Positions 35,863 to 44,460 of a DNA stretch of 64,000 nt are shown here, in pieces. Under the pieces are notes generated by a model. It worked only from the letters and a program-made list of their open reading frames with translations. It ran no database searches and was not told where the DNA came from. Both the position numbers and the translations under genes were made by a program. The stretch is from Streptomyces sp. NBC_01689 (GTDB lineage: Bacteria > Actinomycetota > Actinomycetes > Streptomycetales > Streptomycetaceae): assembly GCF_036250675.1 (NCBI RefSeq), contig NZ_CP109592.1:4154001-4218000 (forward strand), written 5' to 3'. The stretch's first letter is position 1, and each line of letters begins with the position of its first letter.

Positions 35863-37017
35863 TCAGACCTGGTTCTCCGCGTATCCGCTGGTGGAAGCGG
35901 TCTGCTGGAACAGCCATTCGGACTTCAATTCCGCATATCCGGGCTTGATCACGTCATTGATCATCGCGAGTCGTTCATCGAAAGGAATGAATGCTGACTT
36001 CATAGCATTGACCGAGAACCACTGCAGATCGTCGAGTGAATAACCGAACGCGTCGACAAGGTGCTCGAATTCGCGGCTCATGCTCGTCCCGGACATGAGC
36101 CGGTTGTCCGTGTTCACCGTGGCCCGGAAGTGCAGCCGTCGCAGCAGCCCGATCGGGTGCTCGGCGTAGGAGTCGGCGGCACCCGTCTGCAGGTTGGAGC
36201 TGGGGCACAGCTCCAACGGGATCCGCTTGTCGCGGACGTACGACGCGAGGCGCCCCAGCGTCACGGAGCCGTCCTGCGCGACCTCGATGTCGTCGATGAT
36301 CCGGACCCCGTGACCGAGCCGGTCGGCGCCGCACCACTGGAGCGCCTGCCAGATGGACGGCAGCCCGAAGGCCTCGCCCGCGTGGATGGTGAAGTGGTTG
36401 TTCTCGCGCTTGAGGTACTCGAAGGCGTCCAGGTGCCGGGTGGGCGGGAAGCCGGCCTCGGCCCCCGCGATGTCGAAGCCGACGACCCCGAGATCCCGGT
36501 AGGCGTTGGCCAGTTCGGCGATCTCCAGGGCACGGGCCGCGTGCCGCATCGCGGTGAGCAGGGCGCCCACCCGGATGCGGTGACCGTTCTCCCGCGCCAG
36601 CCGCTCGCCCTCCCGGAAGCCCTCGTTGACCGCTTCCACGACCTCTTCGAGGGTGAGGCCGCGCTCCAGGTGCTGCTCGGGGGCGTAGCGCACCTCGGCG
36701 TAGACGACCCCGTCCTCGGCGAGGTCCTCGGCGCACTCGCGGGCCACCCGCACCAGCGCCTCACGGGTCTGCATGACGGCACAGGTGTGCGCGAAGGTCT
36801 CCAGGTACCGCTCCAGGGAACCGGAGTCGGCGGCCTCCCTGAACCACACGCCGAGCTTGCCGGGATCGGTCTCGGGAAGCCCCGAGTAGCCGGTCTCGCG
36901 GGCGAGTTCGACGATCGTCCCGGGGCGCAGGCCTCCGTCGAGGTGATCGTGCAGCAGGACCTTGGGCGCCCGGCGGATCTGTTCCGAGCTCGGGGTGTTC
37001 CGGATCTGGCTCGTCAT
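35863..37017 (-). CDS. add: Adenosine deaminase
   Basis: A 384-residue adenosine/AMP deaminase-family enzyme that converts adenosine and deoxyadenosine to (deoxy)inosine. Zinc ligands and catalytic residues appear in [28 protein letters not shown] and [12 protein letters not shown]. It feeds the phosphorylase PNP. The ATG at 37017 lies 6 nt after TACAGT with no Shine-Dalgarno (leaderless), with the CTACGCGCGTAG operator between -10 and -35. The last ~55 codons use many A/T-ending codons (AAT, GCT, TCA, GAA, CGA), unlike the rest of the gene. Confidence 0.95.
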   Translation of the reverse strand: MTSQIRNTPSSEQIRRAPKVLLHDHLDGGLRPGTIVELARETGYSGLPETDPGKLGVWFREAADSGSLERYLETFAHTCAVMQTREALVRVARECAEDLAEDGVVYAEVRYAPEQHLERGLTLEEVVEAVNEGFREGERLARENGHRIRVGALLTAMRHAARALEIAELANAYRDLGVVGFDIAGAEAGFPPTRHLDAFEYLKRENNHFTIHAGEAFGLPSIWQALQWCGADRLGHGVRIIDDIEVAQDGSVTLGRLASYVRDKRIPLELCPSSNLQTGAADSYAEHPIGLLRRLHFRATVNTDNRLMSGTSMSREFEHLVDAFGYSLDDLQWFSVNAMKSAFIPFDERLAMINDVIKPGYAELKSEWLFQQTASTSGYAENQV

Positions 37018-37023
37018 TCGCGC

Positions 37024-37045
37024 ACTGTAGCCCCTACGCGCGTAG
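37024..37045 (-). promoter_or_regulatory. add promoter with CTACGCGCGTAG operator
   Basis: TACAGT (37029-37024) is the -10 box, and the palindrome at 37034-37045 fills the spacer region. Transcription should begin at the A of the ATG. Site 3 of six. Confidence 0.7.
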
Positions 37046-37130
37046 ATCCGTCGGCGTCCCGATCCGTCGATATGTAACGGTGACCCGGCGGACGGGTGGC
37101 GTACACCGTCACTTCTGACACTGTTCTGTC

Positions 37131-37892
37131 ATGGCACAGCAAGCGACGCCGGTGCGCAGCGCCCGGCTGGGGAGGGCACTGGGCCCGGAGCCGACCGCGG
37201 TCAGCGGAGTGGTCCTGCTGCTCCCGGGCGGCGACGAGACCTCCGGCCGCAGACCCTCCCCCATGTGGGCGGCCGCCTCCGTACGCGCGTTGGGCCGCCG
37301 CCTCACGCGCGCGGGCCGACCGCTGGGACTGGCGGCCCATGTCGTGCACTACCGCTTCCGCGGCTGGAACGGCGGCGAGGCCCATCTCGCGGGGGACGCG
37401 TCCTGGGCCGCGGACGAGGTCGTACGCAGGTACGGCGACGTCCCCGTCTGCCTCGCCGGGGTCGACATGGGAGGCCGGGCGGCGCTGCGCGCGGCCGGTC
37501 ACACCGCCGTCAACTCCGTGCTGGCGCTGGCACCCTGGCTGCCCGAGGACGATGTGGCGGCACCACCCGAACCGGTGAAGCAGCTCACCGGGCGGCGGGT
37601 GCTCATCGTGCACGGCACCAACGACGAGCGGACCGACCCGGAACTGTCCTTCCGGCTCGCGGCGCGCGCCAAGAAGTCCAACCGTGAGGTGTGCCGCTTC
37701 GAAGTCCACTCCGACGGGCATGCGTTGCACCAGCACCGCGCCGAAGTCCACGCGCTGGCCGAGGACTTCGTGATGGGGGCGCTGTTCGGACGGGGCCTGT
37801 CCCGCCCGTTGGAGGACGCGCTCGCGGCGCCCCCGCCGCTGGGGCTGCGGATGCCGCTCGCCTCGGGCTTCGGGAAGGCGCTGCGCCACTGA
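37131..37892 (+). CDS. Alpha/beta hydrolase-fold protein (dienelactone-hydrolase-like)
   Basis: A 253-residue alpha/beta hydrolase. The strand-turn GVVLLLPGGDE gives the oxyanion region, the nucleophile elbow reads CLAGVDMGGRAAL, the acid lies in VLIVHGTNDERTDPEL and the His in HSDGHALHQHR. In the elbow the usual Ser of GxSxG is Asp. It could be an Asp-nucleophile enzyme (as in dehalogenases or epoxide hydrolases) or a non-catalytic protein. It diverges from add, but the operator lies on the add side. There is no Shine-Dalgarno before the ATG. Confidence 0.85.
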   Translation: MAQQATPVRSARLGRALGPEPTAVSGVVLLLPGGDETSGRRPSPMWAAASVRALGRRLTRAGRPLGLAAHVVHYRFRGWNGGEAHLAGDASWAADEVVRRYGDVPVCLAGVDMGGRAALRAAGHTAVNSVLALAPWLPEDDVAAPPEPVKQLTGRRVLIVHGTNDERTDPELSFRLAARAKKSNREVCRFEVHSDGHALHQHRAEVHALAEDFVMGALFGRGLSRPLEDALAAPPPLGLRMPLASGFGKALRH

Positions 37893-37963
37893 GCCCCTCC
37901 GGCACCTCAGCTCGGCGAGAGACCCTCCCGTTGCCTCCTTCCAGGAACTCCCCGGGCCTTCGT

Positions 37964-38938
37964 TCAGGAGGCGGACGGTCCCGTCTGGTCCGGGAGCAGC
38001 CGGCCCCGCCGTGACAGCAGGAACTTCTTGAAGGCCGCCACGGGCGGGGTGTCGGGGTGGCCGTCCAGCCACGCCACCCCGATCTCCCGGACCGCGCGCG
38101 GAGCGGTGACCGTCAGCTCGACGACTCCCGGGCGGGCCACGGCCGGCGGGGGCAGCAGGGCGACGCCCAGACCGGCGGCGACGAGCCCGCGCAGCGTCTC
38201 GGCCTCCTCGCCCTCGAAGGCGATCCGCGGCCGGAATCCCGCCTCCCGGCAGAGGTCGTCCGTCAGGCGCCGCATGCCGTAACCGGGCTCCAGGGTCACG
38301 AAGGTCTCGTCGGCGGCCTCGGCCAGCCGGACCCGCCTGCGGGAGGCGAGCCGGTGGTCCGCCGGGACCACGAGCCGCAGCTTCTGCTCGTCGAGGAGGC
38401 GGCCCACCAGGTCCGGCGCGTCCGGCACCGGCGAGGTGAGGCACAGGTCCAGTTCGCCCGAGCGCAGCCGCTCCAGCATCGCCTCGCCGTAGTTCTGGAC
38501 GAGACTGAAACGGACTCCGGGGTGGTCGGCGCGGAACGCGCGGATGAGGCCGGGCACGGTCTCCGACCCCATCGTGTGCAGGAAGCCGAAGGCGACCTTG
38601 CCGGTGGCCGGGTCGGCGTCGGCCCGCACCTCGTCGGCGGCGCGCCCGATCTCGGCGAGGGCACGCTCGACGGAGGCGAGGAACGCGCGCCCGGCGGGGG
38701 TGAGGGAGACCGTCCGGCCGCGGCGCGCGAACAGGTCGACGCCCAGGTCCTGTTCGAGCCGGACCATGGCCCGCGACAGGGTCGACTGCGGGACCCGCAT
38801 CTCCTGCGCCGCCCGCGTCACATGCTCGGTGCGGGCCACCCCGGCGAAGTGCGCGAGCCTCGGGGCCAGGACCGCGACGATGTCTTCTGTGTCACTGGAC
38901 GGTGACAGGTGCCCCTGTGACCTCTGCTGATGCGCCAT
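37964..38938 (-). CDS. LysR-family transcriptional regulator
   Basis: A 324-residue LysR regulator. The winged helix-turn-helix lies at ~30-90 (LAHFAGVARTEHVTRAAQEMRVPQSTLSRAMVRLEQDLGVDLFARRGRTVSLTPAG) and the effector domain at ~115-310. It is divergent from an MFS transporter gene which it probably controls. The ATG at 38938 is preceded after 7 nt by CATAAT and lacks a ribosome binding site (leaderless). The intergenic 23-bp inverted repeat and an AfsQ1-like box near its 5' end are likely regulatory sites. The C-terminal ~15 residues are basic. Confidence 0.93.
   Translation of the reverse strand: MAHQQRSQGHLSPSSDTEDIVAVLAPRLAHFAGVARTEHVTRAAQEMRVPQSTLSRAMVRLEQDLGVDLFARRGRTVSLTPAGRAFLASVERALAEIGRAADEVRADADPATGKVAFGFLHTMGSETVPGLIRAFRADHPGVRFSLVQNYGEAMLERLRSGELDLCLTSPVPDAPDLVGRLLDEQKLRLVVPADHRLASRRRVRLAEAADETFVTLEPGYGMRRLTDDLCREAGFRPRIAFEGEEAETLRGLVAAGLGVALLPPPAVARPGVVELTVTAPRAVREIGVAWLDGHPDTPPVAAFKKFLLSRRGRLLPDQTGPSAS
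38891..38906. promoter_or_regulatory. AfsQ1-like box at the 5' end of the lysR gene
   Basis: GTCAC-tggacg-GTGAC fits GTnAC-n6-GTnAC and is also an inverted repeat (TGTCAC...GTGACA). It lies inside the lysR coding start, 95 bp upstream of the MFS gene. Confidence 0.35.
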
Positions 38939-38945
38939 GGGAACG

Positions 38946-38994
38946 ATTATGGCGATTCCATGCATTGGACGGATGAATGGCGGGACCTTAGTTT
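38946..38994. promoter_or_regulatory. Divergent lysR/MFS promoters with a 23-bp inverted repeat
   Basis: Leftward: CATAAT (38951-38946), 7 nt before the lysR ATG. Rightward: TTGGAC (38965-38970), an 18-nt spacer and TAGTTT (38989-38994), 6 nt before the MFS ATG. Between them CCATGCAT-TGGACGG-ATGAATGG (38958-38980, one mismatch) overlaps the rightward -35, as expected for a LysR-type operator. Both mRNAs would be leaderless. Confidence 0.55.
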
Positions 38995-39000
38995 CGAAGC

Positions 39001-40281
39001 ATGCCTTCCGCCAGTACCGGGGCGTCCGCCGTGGACGCCTCCGCGCCCTCCGTCCCCGATTCCGCCGACTCCCGACTGGCACCGGGCGGTCCCGGCTACC
39101 GCCGGATGAGCTTCGCCCTCTTCCTCGCCGGTGTCGCGACCTTCGCGCTCCTCTACTCCACGCAGGCACTCCTCCCGCTCATCTCCACGGACCTCGGTGT
39201 GACCGCGAGCCGGGCGAGCTGGACGGTGTCGGCCGCGACGGGCGGACTGGCCCTGTTCGTCATCCCGATGAGCGCGCTCTCGGAGCGCTACGGACGGCGT
39301 ACGTTGATGACGGCGTCGCTGGCGGTCGCGGTGGCGGTCGGACTGCTCGTGCCCTTCGCACCGTCCATCGGCGCGCTGGTGGCGCTGCGCGCGGTGCAGG
39401 GCGCGGCACTGGCGGGACTGCCCGCGTCGGCGACCGCCTACCTCGCGGAGGAGGTCCGCCCCAAGGCGCTGATCACGGCGATCGGTCTCTTCGTGGCGGG
39501 CAACAGCGTCGGCGGGATGAGCGGCCGGATCATCACCGGCTGGGTCGCGCAGGAGTGGGGCTGGCGGATCGCCGTCGCCACGATCGGCGTGATCGCGGTG
39601 GCCTGCGCGGTCGCCTTCCGGTCGCTGCTGCCCGCGCCCCGCCACTTCACGCCGGGCTCGCCGCGCCCCCGGGCGCTGGTCCGCACGGTCCGCGACCACC
39701 TCTCCAACCCGCTGCTGTGCCGGCTGTACGCGATCGGCGCGCTGTTCATGACGGTCTTCGGCGGGGTCTACACCGTGATCGGCTACCGCCTGACCGAGGC
39801 GCCGTTCTTGCTCCCCCAGGGCGTCATCGGCTCGGTCTTCCTCGTCTACCTGGTCGGTACGGTGTCCGCTTCCACCGCGGGCAGGCTGGTCGACCGGGTG
39901 GGCCGGCGCGGCTCGCTCTACCTGGCGGGCGGCACCACCACCGCCGGGCTGCTCCTCTCGCTGGCCGACTCCCTGCCACTGGTCCTGCTCGGCCTCGTCC
40001 TGATCACCGCGGGCTTCTTCGCGGGCCACGCGGTGGCCTCCTCGTCGGTGAGCCACACCGCCAAGGAGGGCCGGGCCCAGGCGTCCGCCCTCTACCAGTC
40101 CGCCTACTACATCGGCTCCAGCGCCGGCAGCACCCTCGGCGCCGTCGCCTTCCACGCCGGCGGCTGGGCCGGCACGGTGGTGCTCGGCCTGCTCGCGGTG
40201 TTCGGCGTCGTGACGATCACCCTCTTCGGGACGCACGCGGCACGGACCCGGGCGGCCCGCGAGCCGGTCCTCGCCCACTGA
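39001..40281 (+). CDS. MFS transporter
   Basis: A 426-residue major facilitator with 12 predicted helices. The loop 2-3 motif is present (SERYGRRTLMTASL), with the 14-TM-free, AraJ/YnfM-like layout and a central loop near LLPAPRHFTPGSPRPRALV. It resembles inner-membrane efflux or uptake carriers of unknown substrate. Paired divergently with a LysR regulator, so its substrate or a related metabolite is probably the effector. The ATG at 39001 has no Shine-Dalgarno and sits 6 nt after TAGTTT. Confidence 0.93.
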   Translation: MPSASTGASAVDASAPSVPDSADSRLAPGGPGYRRMSFALFLAGVATFALLYSTQALLPLISTDLGVTASRASWTVSAATGGLALFVIPMSALSERYGRRTLMTASLAVAVAVGLLVPFAPSIGALVALRAVQGAALAGLPASATAYLAEEVRPKALITAIGLFVAGNSVGGMSGRIITGWVAQEWGWRIAVATIGVIAVACAVAFRSLLPAPRHFTPGSPRPRALVRTVRDHLSNPLLCRLYAIGALFMTVFGGVYTVIGYRLTEAPFLLPQGVIGSVFLVYLVGTVSASTAGRLVDRVGRRGSLYLAGGTTTAGLLLSLADSLPLVLLGLVLITAGFFAGHAVASSSVSHTAKEGRAQASALYQSAYYIGSSAGSTLGAVAFHAGGWAGTVVLGLLAVFGVVTITLFGTHAARTRAAREPVLAH

Positions 40282-40433
40282 CCCGCTCCCGCCGGAAGCC
40301 CCTCCGTAAAGACGCCTCCGACCTGCACCTTTCCCCACTTCGCGGGCCATTGTCAGTGGGCTGCGGTAGCTTCCGAGGTGCCGGCGCAGCGAAGCGACGG
40401 CACGACGGCAACAGCCACAGGGGTGGGTTGGCC

Positions 40434-41426
40434 ATGAGCGAGGGCACGGCGACGACGACAGACCTGGACGTCCGGCTGGAGAAGCACCGGGTCGAGCTGA
40501 CCGGTTACTGCTACCGGATGCTCGGCTCCTCCTTCGAGGCGGAGGACGCGGTGCAGGACACCATGGTCCGCGCCTGGCGGAGCTTCGACAAGTTCGAGGG
40601 CCGCTCGTCGATACGCTCCTGGCTGTACCGGATCGCCACGAACGTGTGCCTGGACATGCTGAACGCCGGCAACAGAAGGGCCCGGCCCATGGACCTCTCC
40701 GGCCCGTCCCCGCTCGCCCAGGCGGCCCTCACCCCGCGCCCGGACAACACCTGGCTGGAGCCGGTGCCCGACGCCCGGGTGCTGCCCGCCATCAGCGACC
40801 CGGCCGAGGCGGCGGTGGCCAAGGAGTCGGTGCGGCTCGCCTTCATGGCCGCCCTCCAGCAACTGCCGCCCAAGCAGCGCGCCGTGCTCATCCTGCGCGA
40901 GGTCCTCGCCTGGAAGGCGAGCGAGGTGGCCGAGCTGCTCGGCACCACGGTCGCCTCCGTCAACAGCGCGCTGCAGCGCGCCCGCGCCACCCTCGCGGAG
41001 CGGGAGAGCGACCCGGGCGCCGTCTCCGACCCTCTCGACGAGGAGCAGAAGAAGCTCCTGGAGCGCTACGTCGCCGCGTTCGAGGGGTACGACATGACGG
41101 CCCTGACCGCGCTGCTCCACGAGGACGCCATCATGACGATGCCGCCGTTCGACCTGTGGCTGCGCGGCCCCGGCGACATCACGGGCTTCATGACGACGCT
41201 CGGCGCCTCCTGCGCCGGTTCACGCCTGCTCCCGGTCTCGGTGAACGGCCTGCCCGGCTTCGCCCACTACAAGCCGGACCCGGAGAAGGGCGGCTTCAGC
41301 GCCTGGGCGATCCAGGCGCTGGAGATCTCAGACGGCCGGATCACCGGGTTCCACTGCTTCCTCGACACCGCGCGCTGGTTCCCGCTCTTCGGACTGCCCC
41401 TCCAGCTCGAAGTGGAGGCCCACTAG
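40434..41426 (+). CDS. ECF sigma factor with C-terminal SnoaL-like domain
   Basis: A 330-residue protein. Region 2 is at ~15-75 (LTGYCYRMLGSSFEAEDAVQDTMVRAWRSFDKFEGRSSIRSWLYRIATNVCLD) and region 4 at ~140-190 (LQQLPPKQRAVLILREVLAWKASEVAELLGTTVASVNSALQRARATL). A SnoaL/NTF2-like domain (~205-320) contains LLHEDAIMTMPPFDLWLRGPGDI and GRITGFHCFLDTARWFPLF. Such SigG/SigJ-like ECF factors lack a classical anti-sigma and are thought to be controlled by the fused domain. A convergent STAS-domain gene overlaps its last 99 bp. The ATG at 40434 follows GGGGTGGG. Confidence 0.92.
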   Translation: MSEGTATTTDLDVRLEKHRVELTGYCYRMLGSSFEAEDAVQDTMVRAWRSFDKFEGRSSIRSWLYRIATNVCLDMLNAGNRRARPMDLSGPSPLAQAALTPRPDNTWLEPVPDARVLPAISDPAEAAVAKESVRLAFMAALQQLPPKQRAVLILREVLAWKASEVAELLGTTVASVNSALQRARATLAERESDPGAVSDPLDEEQKKLLERYVAAFEGYDMTALTALLHEDAIMTMPPFDLWLRGPGDITGFMTTLGASCAGSRLLPVSVNGLPGFAHYKPDPEKGGFSAWAIQALEISDGRITGFHCFLDTARWFPLFGLPLQLEVEAH

Positions 41427-41681
41427 ATCGAGGAGGGCCCGCAGCGGCGGGGCCGGTCCGCGAAGGCGTATGCGTCCGCCCATCCGGCGGGCGGCGAGTT
41501 CCATCCGGGCGAGGGCGTCGACGGTGGCGAGCCCGGGCTGCCCGAGCCGGGCCACGTCACAGACGACCACTCCGCCGCCCGTCGCCGCCAGTCGCGCGCG
41601 CACGTCCGCGCAGAGCCGCGGCACCTCGTCGCGGGTGACGGGGCCGGGCAGCACGAGTACGGCGGGTGTGATGGCGTCCAC
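41328..41681 (-). CDS. STAS-domain protein (anti-anti-sigma-like), antisense-overlapping the sigma gene
   Basis: A 117-residue protein with a STAS-like core (VLVLPGPVTRDEVPRLCADVRARL, GVVVCDVARLGQPGLATVDALARMELAARRMGGRIRLRGPAPPLRALLDLVGL). The phospho-acceptor Ser of true anti-anti-sigmas would fall at GLATVD, where Thr or no residue serves, so classic SpoIIAA regulation is uncertain. Its final 33 codons run antisense to the 3' end of the convergent ECF sigma gene; that tail (EEREPARGVEEAVEPG) is low-complexity. It starts with GTG at 41681. The overlap may link the expression of the two genes. Confidence 0.75.
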   Translation of the reverse strand: MDAITPAVLVLPGPVTRDEVPRLCADVRARLAATGGGVVVCDVARLGQPGLATVDALARMELAARRMGGRIRLRGPAPPLRALLDLVGLHFELEGQSEEREPARGVEEAVEPGDPAV

Positions 41682-41871
41682 GGTCAGTAGACCGAGCCGG
41701 GGACCCTAACTCATCGGCCCCCGGAGCCCGGCCTCGCACGCCGGCGCATGTCCGTGTGCCGTGAGGATCACATTGACCGTCGCCCGGCCTTCCCCGGAGG
41801 GTTGGGTGTATGCCCCACGAACCCGTGCCCGACCGCCCGCCAGGCCGCCTCCCGTCCCGCAAGGAGGTGCC

Positions 41872-42792
41872 GTGCAGGGGGTGTTGACGGGGTTCGCGGT
41901 GATCGCCGTCGTCATCGGCGTCGGCTGGCTGATCGGACGCCGCGGCTACCTCGGGGAGAACGGCCGGGAGGTGCTGACCAAGCTCGCCTTCCATGTCGCC
42001 TCCCCCGCGCTGCTGTTCACCACGCTCGCCCGCGCCGACCTGTCGGTGATCTTCTCCAGCCGGCTGCTGGTCACCGCGATGAGCACGGCCGCGGCGGCGG
42101 GCGTCTTCGTCGCGGTGGGCGCCGTCCGCGGCTGGGGCGTGGGCCGGACGACGATCGGCGCCCTGTGCTCCAGCTACGTCAACTCCGGCAACCTCGGCAT
42201 CCCGATCGCGGTCTACGTCCTCGGTGACGCCTCGCTCGTCGCCCCCGTGCTGCTGTTCCAGCAGATCGTGGTCACCCCGATCGCACTGACGGTCCTCGAC
42301 CTCTCGGGCCCCGGCGAGAAGGGTTCCGTGTGGCTGCGGCTCGTCACCCCCCTGCGCAACCCCATCGCGGTCGGCTCGCTCGCCGGGGTCGCCGTGTCGG
42401 CCAGCGGCCTGAGGGTGCCGGGCCCGGTCGTGGACCCGCTCACCCTGATCGGCAACATGTCGGTGCCCGCCGTGCTGCTGGCGTTCGGCATCTCGCTGTG
42501 CGGCAGCACACTGCCCGGCCGCGGCGCGGACCGGCACCCGGTCCTGCTGTCCGTAGCGCTGAAGGCGGTGGGCCAGCCCGCGGTGGCCTGGGCGCTGGCG
42601 GCGGGCGTGTTCGGCCTGCACGGCGCACCACTGCTGGACGTCGTCGTCACCTCGGCGCTGCCGGCGGCCCAGAACCTCTTCACCTACGCCTCGCGGTACC
42701 GCGTCGCCGAGACCCTCGCCCGCGAGTCGATCCTCCTGTCGACCATCCTGTCCGTCCCCGCCCTGGTGGTCATAGCAGCCACACTCGGCTGA
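41872..42792 (+). CDS. AEC-family (auxin efflux carrier-like) transporter
   Basis: A 306-residue membrane protein with about ten helices. AEC/YfdV features are the first helix GVLTGFAVIAVVIGVGWLIGRRGYLG, LTKLAFHVASPALLFTTLA, SSYVNSGNLGIPIAVYVLGD and PAAQNLFTYASRYRVAETLARESILLSTI. It probably exports or takes up small organic acids or malonate-like anions; the substrate is unknown. AAGGAGG lies 5 nt before the GTG at 41872, which settles the start. Confidence 0.92.
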   Translation: MQGVLTGFAVIAVVIGVGWLIGRRGYLGENGREVLTKLAFHVASPALLFTTLARADLSVIFSSRLLVTAMSTAAAAGVFVAVGAVRGWGVGRTTIGALCSSYVNSGNLGIPIAVYVLGDASLVAPVLLFQQIVVTPIALTVLDLSGPGEKGSVWLRLVTPLRNPIAVGSLAGVAVSASGLRVPGPVVDPLTLIGNMSVPAVLLAFGISLCGSTLPGRGADRHPVLLSVALKAVGQPAVAWALAAGVFGLHGAPLLDVVVTSALPAAQNLFTYASRYRVAETLARESILLSTILSVPALVVIAATLG

Positions 42793-43098
42793 CACGAGGC
42801 CCCCCGCCCCGGCGATGCACGCGAGGGGCCGGCCGCCTCCCGCACCCGGCGATGCACGCGAGGGGGCGGGTCGGTGCGTCGAGCCCGTCGCTTACGCCCG
42901 GATCGAGCAGCGGCTCCCCGAGCACCCCACGTCTGATCCAGAGGCGACAGGCTCGACGTACCGGCCCACCCCCGCCCCACCACCACCACCCGCACCGCAC
43001 CACACCGCACCGCACCGCACCGCACCGGCACCCACCGCACCGCCCCGCCCTGCACCGCACCCGACGCACCGCCCCGCACCACGACGTACGCACACGAA
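42793..43098. repeat. Repeat-rich intergenic region
   Basis: No gene is supported. It contains an exact 20-bp direct repeat (CCGGCGATGCACGCGAGGGG at 42809-42828 and 42846-42865) and a long C/A-rich run of CACCG/CACCACC units (about 42975-43080). Confidence 0.65.
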
Positions 43099-43129
43099 GA
43101 GGGGCCGGGCGCCCCGCGCCCGGCCCCTC
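43099..43129. terminator. Bidirectional terminator between the AEC gene and deoA
   Basis: A perfect 14-bp inverted repeat (GAGGGGCCGGGCGC and complement) with a CCC loop, 20 bp past the deoA stop. Confidence 0.8.
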
Positions 43130-43149
43130 CCCGTACCCGCCCCGTGAAA

Positions 43150-44433
43150 TCAGGCGATCCGGTCCAGCACGATAGGCGTCGGCTCGAACGCCGTACCCGC
43201 GGCAGCGATGTCGTACGACCCCTCGACCGACTCCAGCGCGTACGCGAAGCGCTCGGGCGTGTCGGTGTGAAGGGTCAGCAGCGGCTGCCCCGCCGTGACG
43301 GTGTCCCCCGGCTTGGCGTGCAGCTCGACGCCGGCGGCGGCCTGCACCGGGTCCTCCTTGCGCGCACGCCCCGCACCCAGCCGCCAGGCGGCGATGCCGA
43401 TGTCGTACGCGTCGAGCCGCGTCAGCACGCCCGAGGACGCCGCCGTCACCACGTGCTGCTCGCGCGAGGTGGGGAGCGCCGCGTCCGGGTCACCGCCCTG
43501 CGCGGCGATCATGCGGCGCCAGACGTCCATCGCGGAACCGTCGGCGAGTGCCTTCGCCGGGTCCGCGTCCTTCACGCCCGCGGCGTCCAGCATCTCGCGG
43601 GCCAGGGCGACGGTGAGCTCGACGACGTCCGCGGGGCCGCCGCCGGCCAGCACCTCGACGGACTCCCGCACCTCGAGCGCGTTGCCCGCCGTCAGGCCCA
43701 GCGGAGTCGACATGTCGGTCAGCAGCGCGACCGTGCGCACGCCGTGGTCGGTACCCAGGCCGACCATCGTGGAGGCCAGCTCGCGGGCGTCCTCGATGGT
43801 CTTCATGAAGGCGCCGGTGCCCACCTTCACGTCCAGCACCAGCGAGCCCGTACCCTCGGCGATCTTCTTCGACATGATCGAGGACGCGATCAGCGGGATC
43901 GCCTCCACCGTGCCGGTGACATCACGGAGGGCGTACAGCTTCTTGTCGGCGGGGGCCAGTCCGTCACCCGCCGCACAGATCACCGCGCCCGTCGTGTCGA
44001 GGACGTGCAGCATCTCCTCGTTGGAGAGCAGGGCCCGCCAGCCGGGGATCGACTCCAGCTTGTCGAGCGTTCCGCCGGTGTGGCCGAGGCCGCGGCCGGA
44101 CAGCTGCGGCACCGCGGCACCGCAGGCCGCGACCAGCGGGGCGAGCGGCAGCGTGATCTTGTCGCCGACGCCGCCCGTGGAGTGCTTGTCGGCGGTCGGG
44201 CGGGACAACGACGAGAACTCCATGCGCTCGCCCGACGCGATCATCGCGGCGGTCCAGCGGGCGATCTCGCGGCGGTTCATCCCGTTGAGCAGGATCGCCA
44301 TGTTGAGGGCGGCCATCTGGTAGTCCGCGACCTCGCCGCGGGTGTACGCGTCGATGACCCAGTCGATCTGCGGGTCGCTGAGTTCACCGCGGTCCCGCTT
44401 GGTGCGGATGACGGAGACGGCGTCCATGGCCAT
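43150..44433 (-). CDS. deoA: Thymidine phosphorylase
   Basis: A 427-residue pyrimidine-nucleoside phosphorylase with the family signature SGRGLGHTGGTLDKLE, the phosphate site DKHSTGGVGDK and a C-terminal domain with ELHAKPGDTVTAGQPLLTLH. It splits thymidine and deoxyuridine to base and deoxyribose-1-phosphate, feeding the mutase and DeoC. The ATG at 44433 has AAGGA 5 nt upstream; ATG 44427 is possible. It is the last gene after bmp transporter genes and cdd, separated from cdd by a strong hairpin. Confidence 0.96.
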   Translation of the reverse strand: MAMDAVSVIRTKRDRGELSDPQIDWVIDAYTRGEVADYQMAALNMAILLNGMNRREIARWTAAMIASGERMEFSSLSRPTADKHSTGGVGDKITLPLAPLVAACGAAVPQLSGRGLGHTGGTLDKLESIPGWRALLSNEEMLHVLDTTGAVICAAGDGLAPADKKLYALRDVTGTVEAIPLIASSIMSKKIAEGTGSLVLDVKVGTGAFMKTIEDARELASTMVGLGTDHGVRTVALLTDMSTPLGLTAGNALEVRESVEVLAGGGPADVVELTVALAREMLDAAGVKDADPAKALADGSAMDVWRRMIAAQGGDPDAALPTSREQHVVTAASSGVLTRLDAYDIGIAAWRLGAGRARKEDPVQAAAGVELHAKPGDTVTAGQPLLTLHTDTPERFAYALESVEGSYDIAAAGTAFEPTPIVLDRIA

Positions 44434-44460
44434 GACTTTCCTTCCGAAGACTTCCGAACA

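Noticed and set aside
37279..37290. GTACGCGCGTTG, similar to the nucleoside operator
   Set aside because: It lies inside the alpha/beta hydrolase coding region, the flanks do not match, and no promoter follows it.
42975..43080. CACCG-rich tract as a possible CRISPR array
   Set aside because: Units are 5-6 bp with no spacers of regular length and no cas genes nearby; it is a simple-sequence tract.
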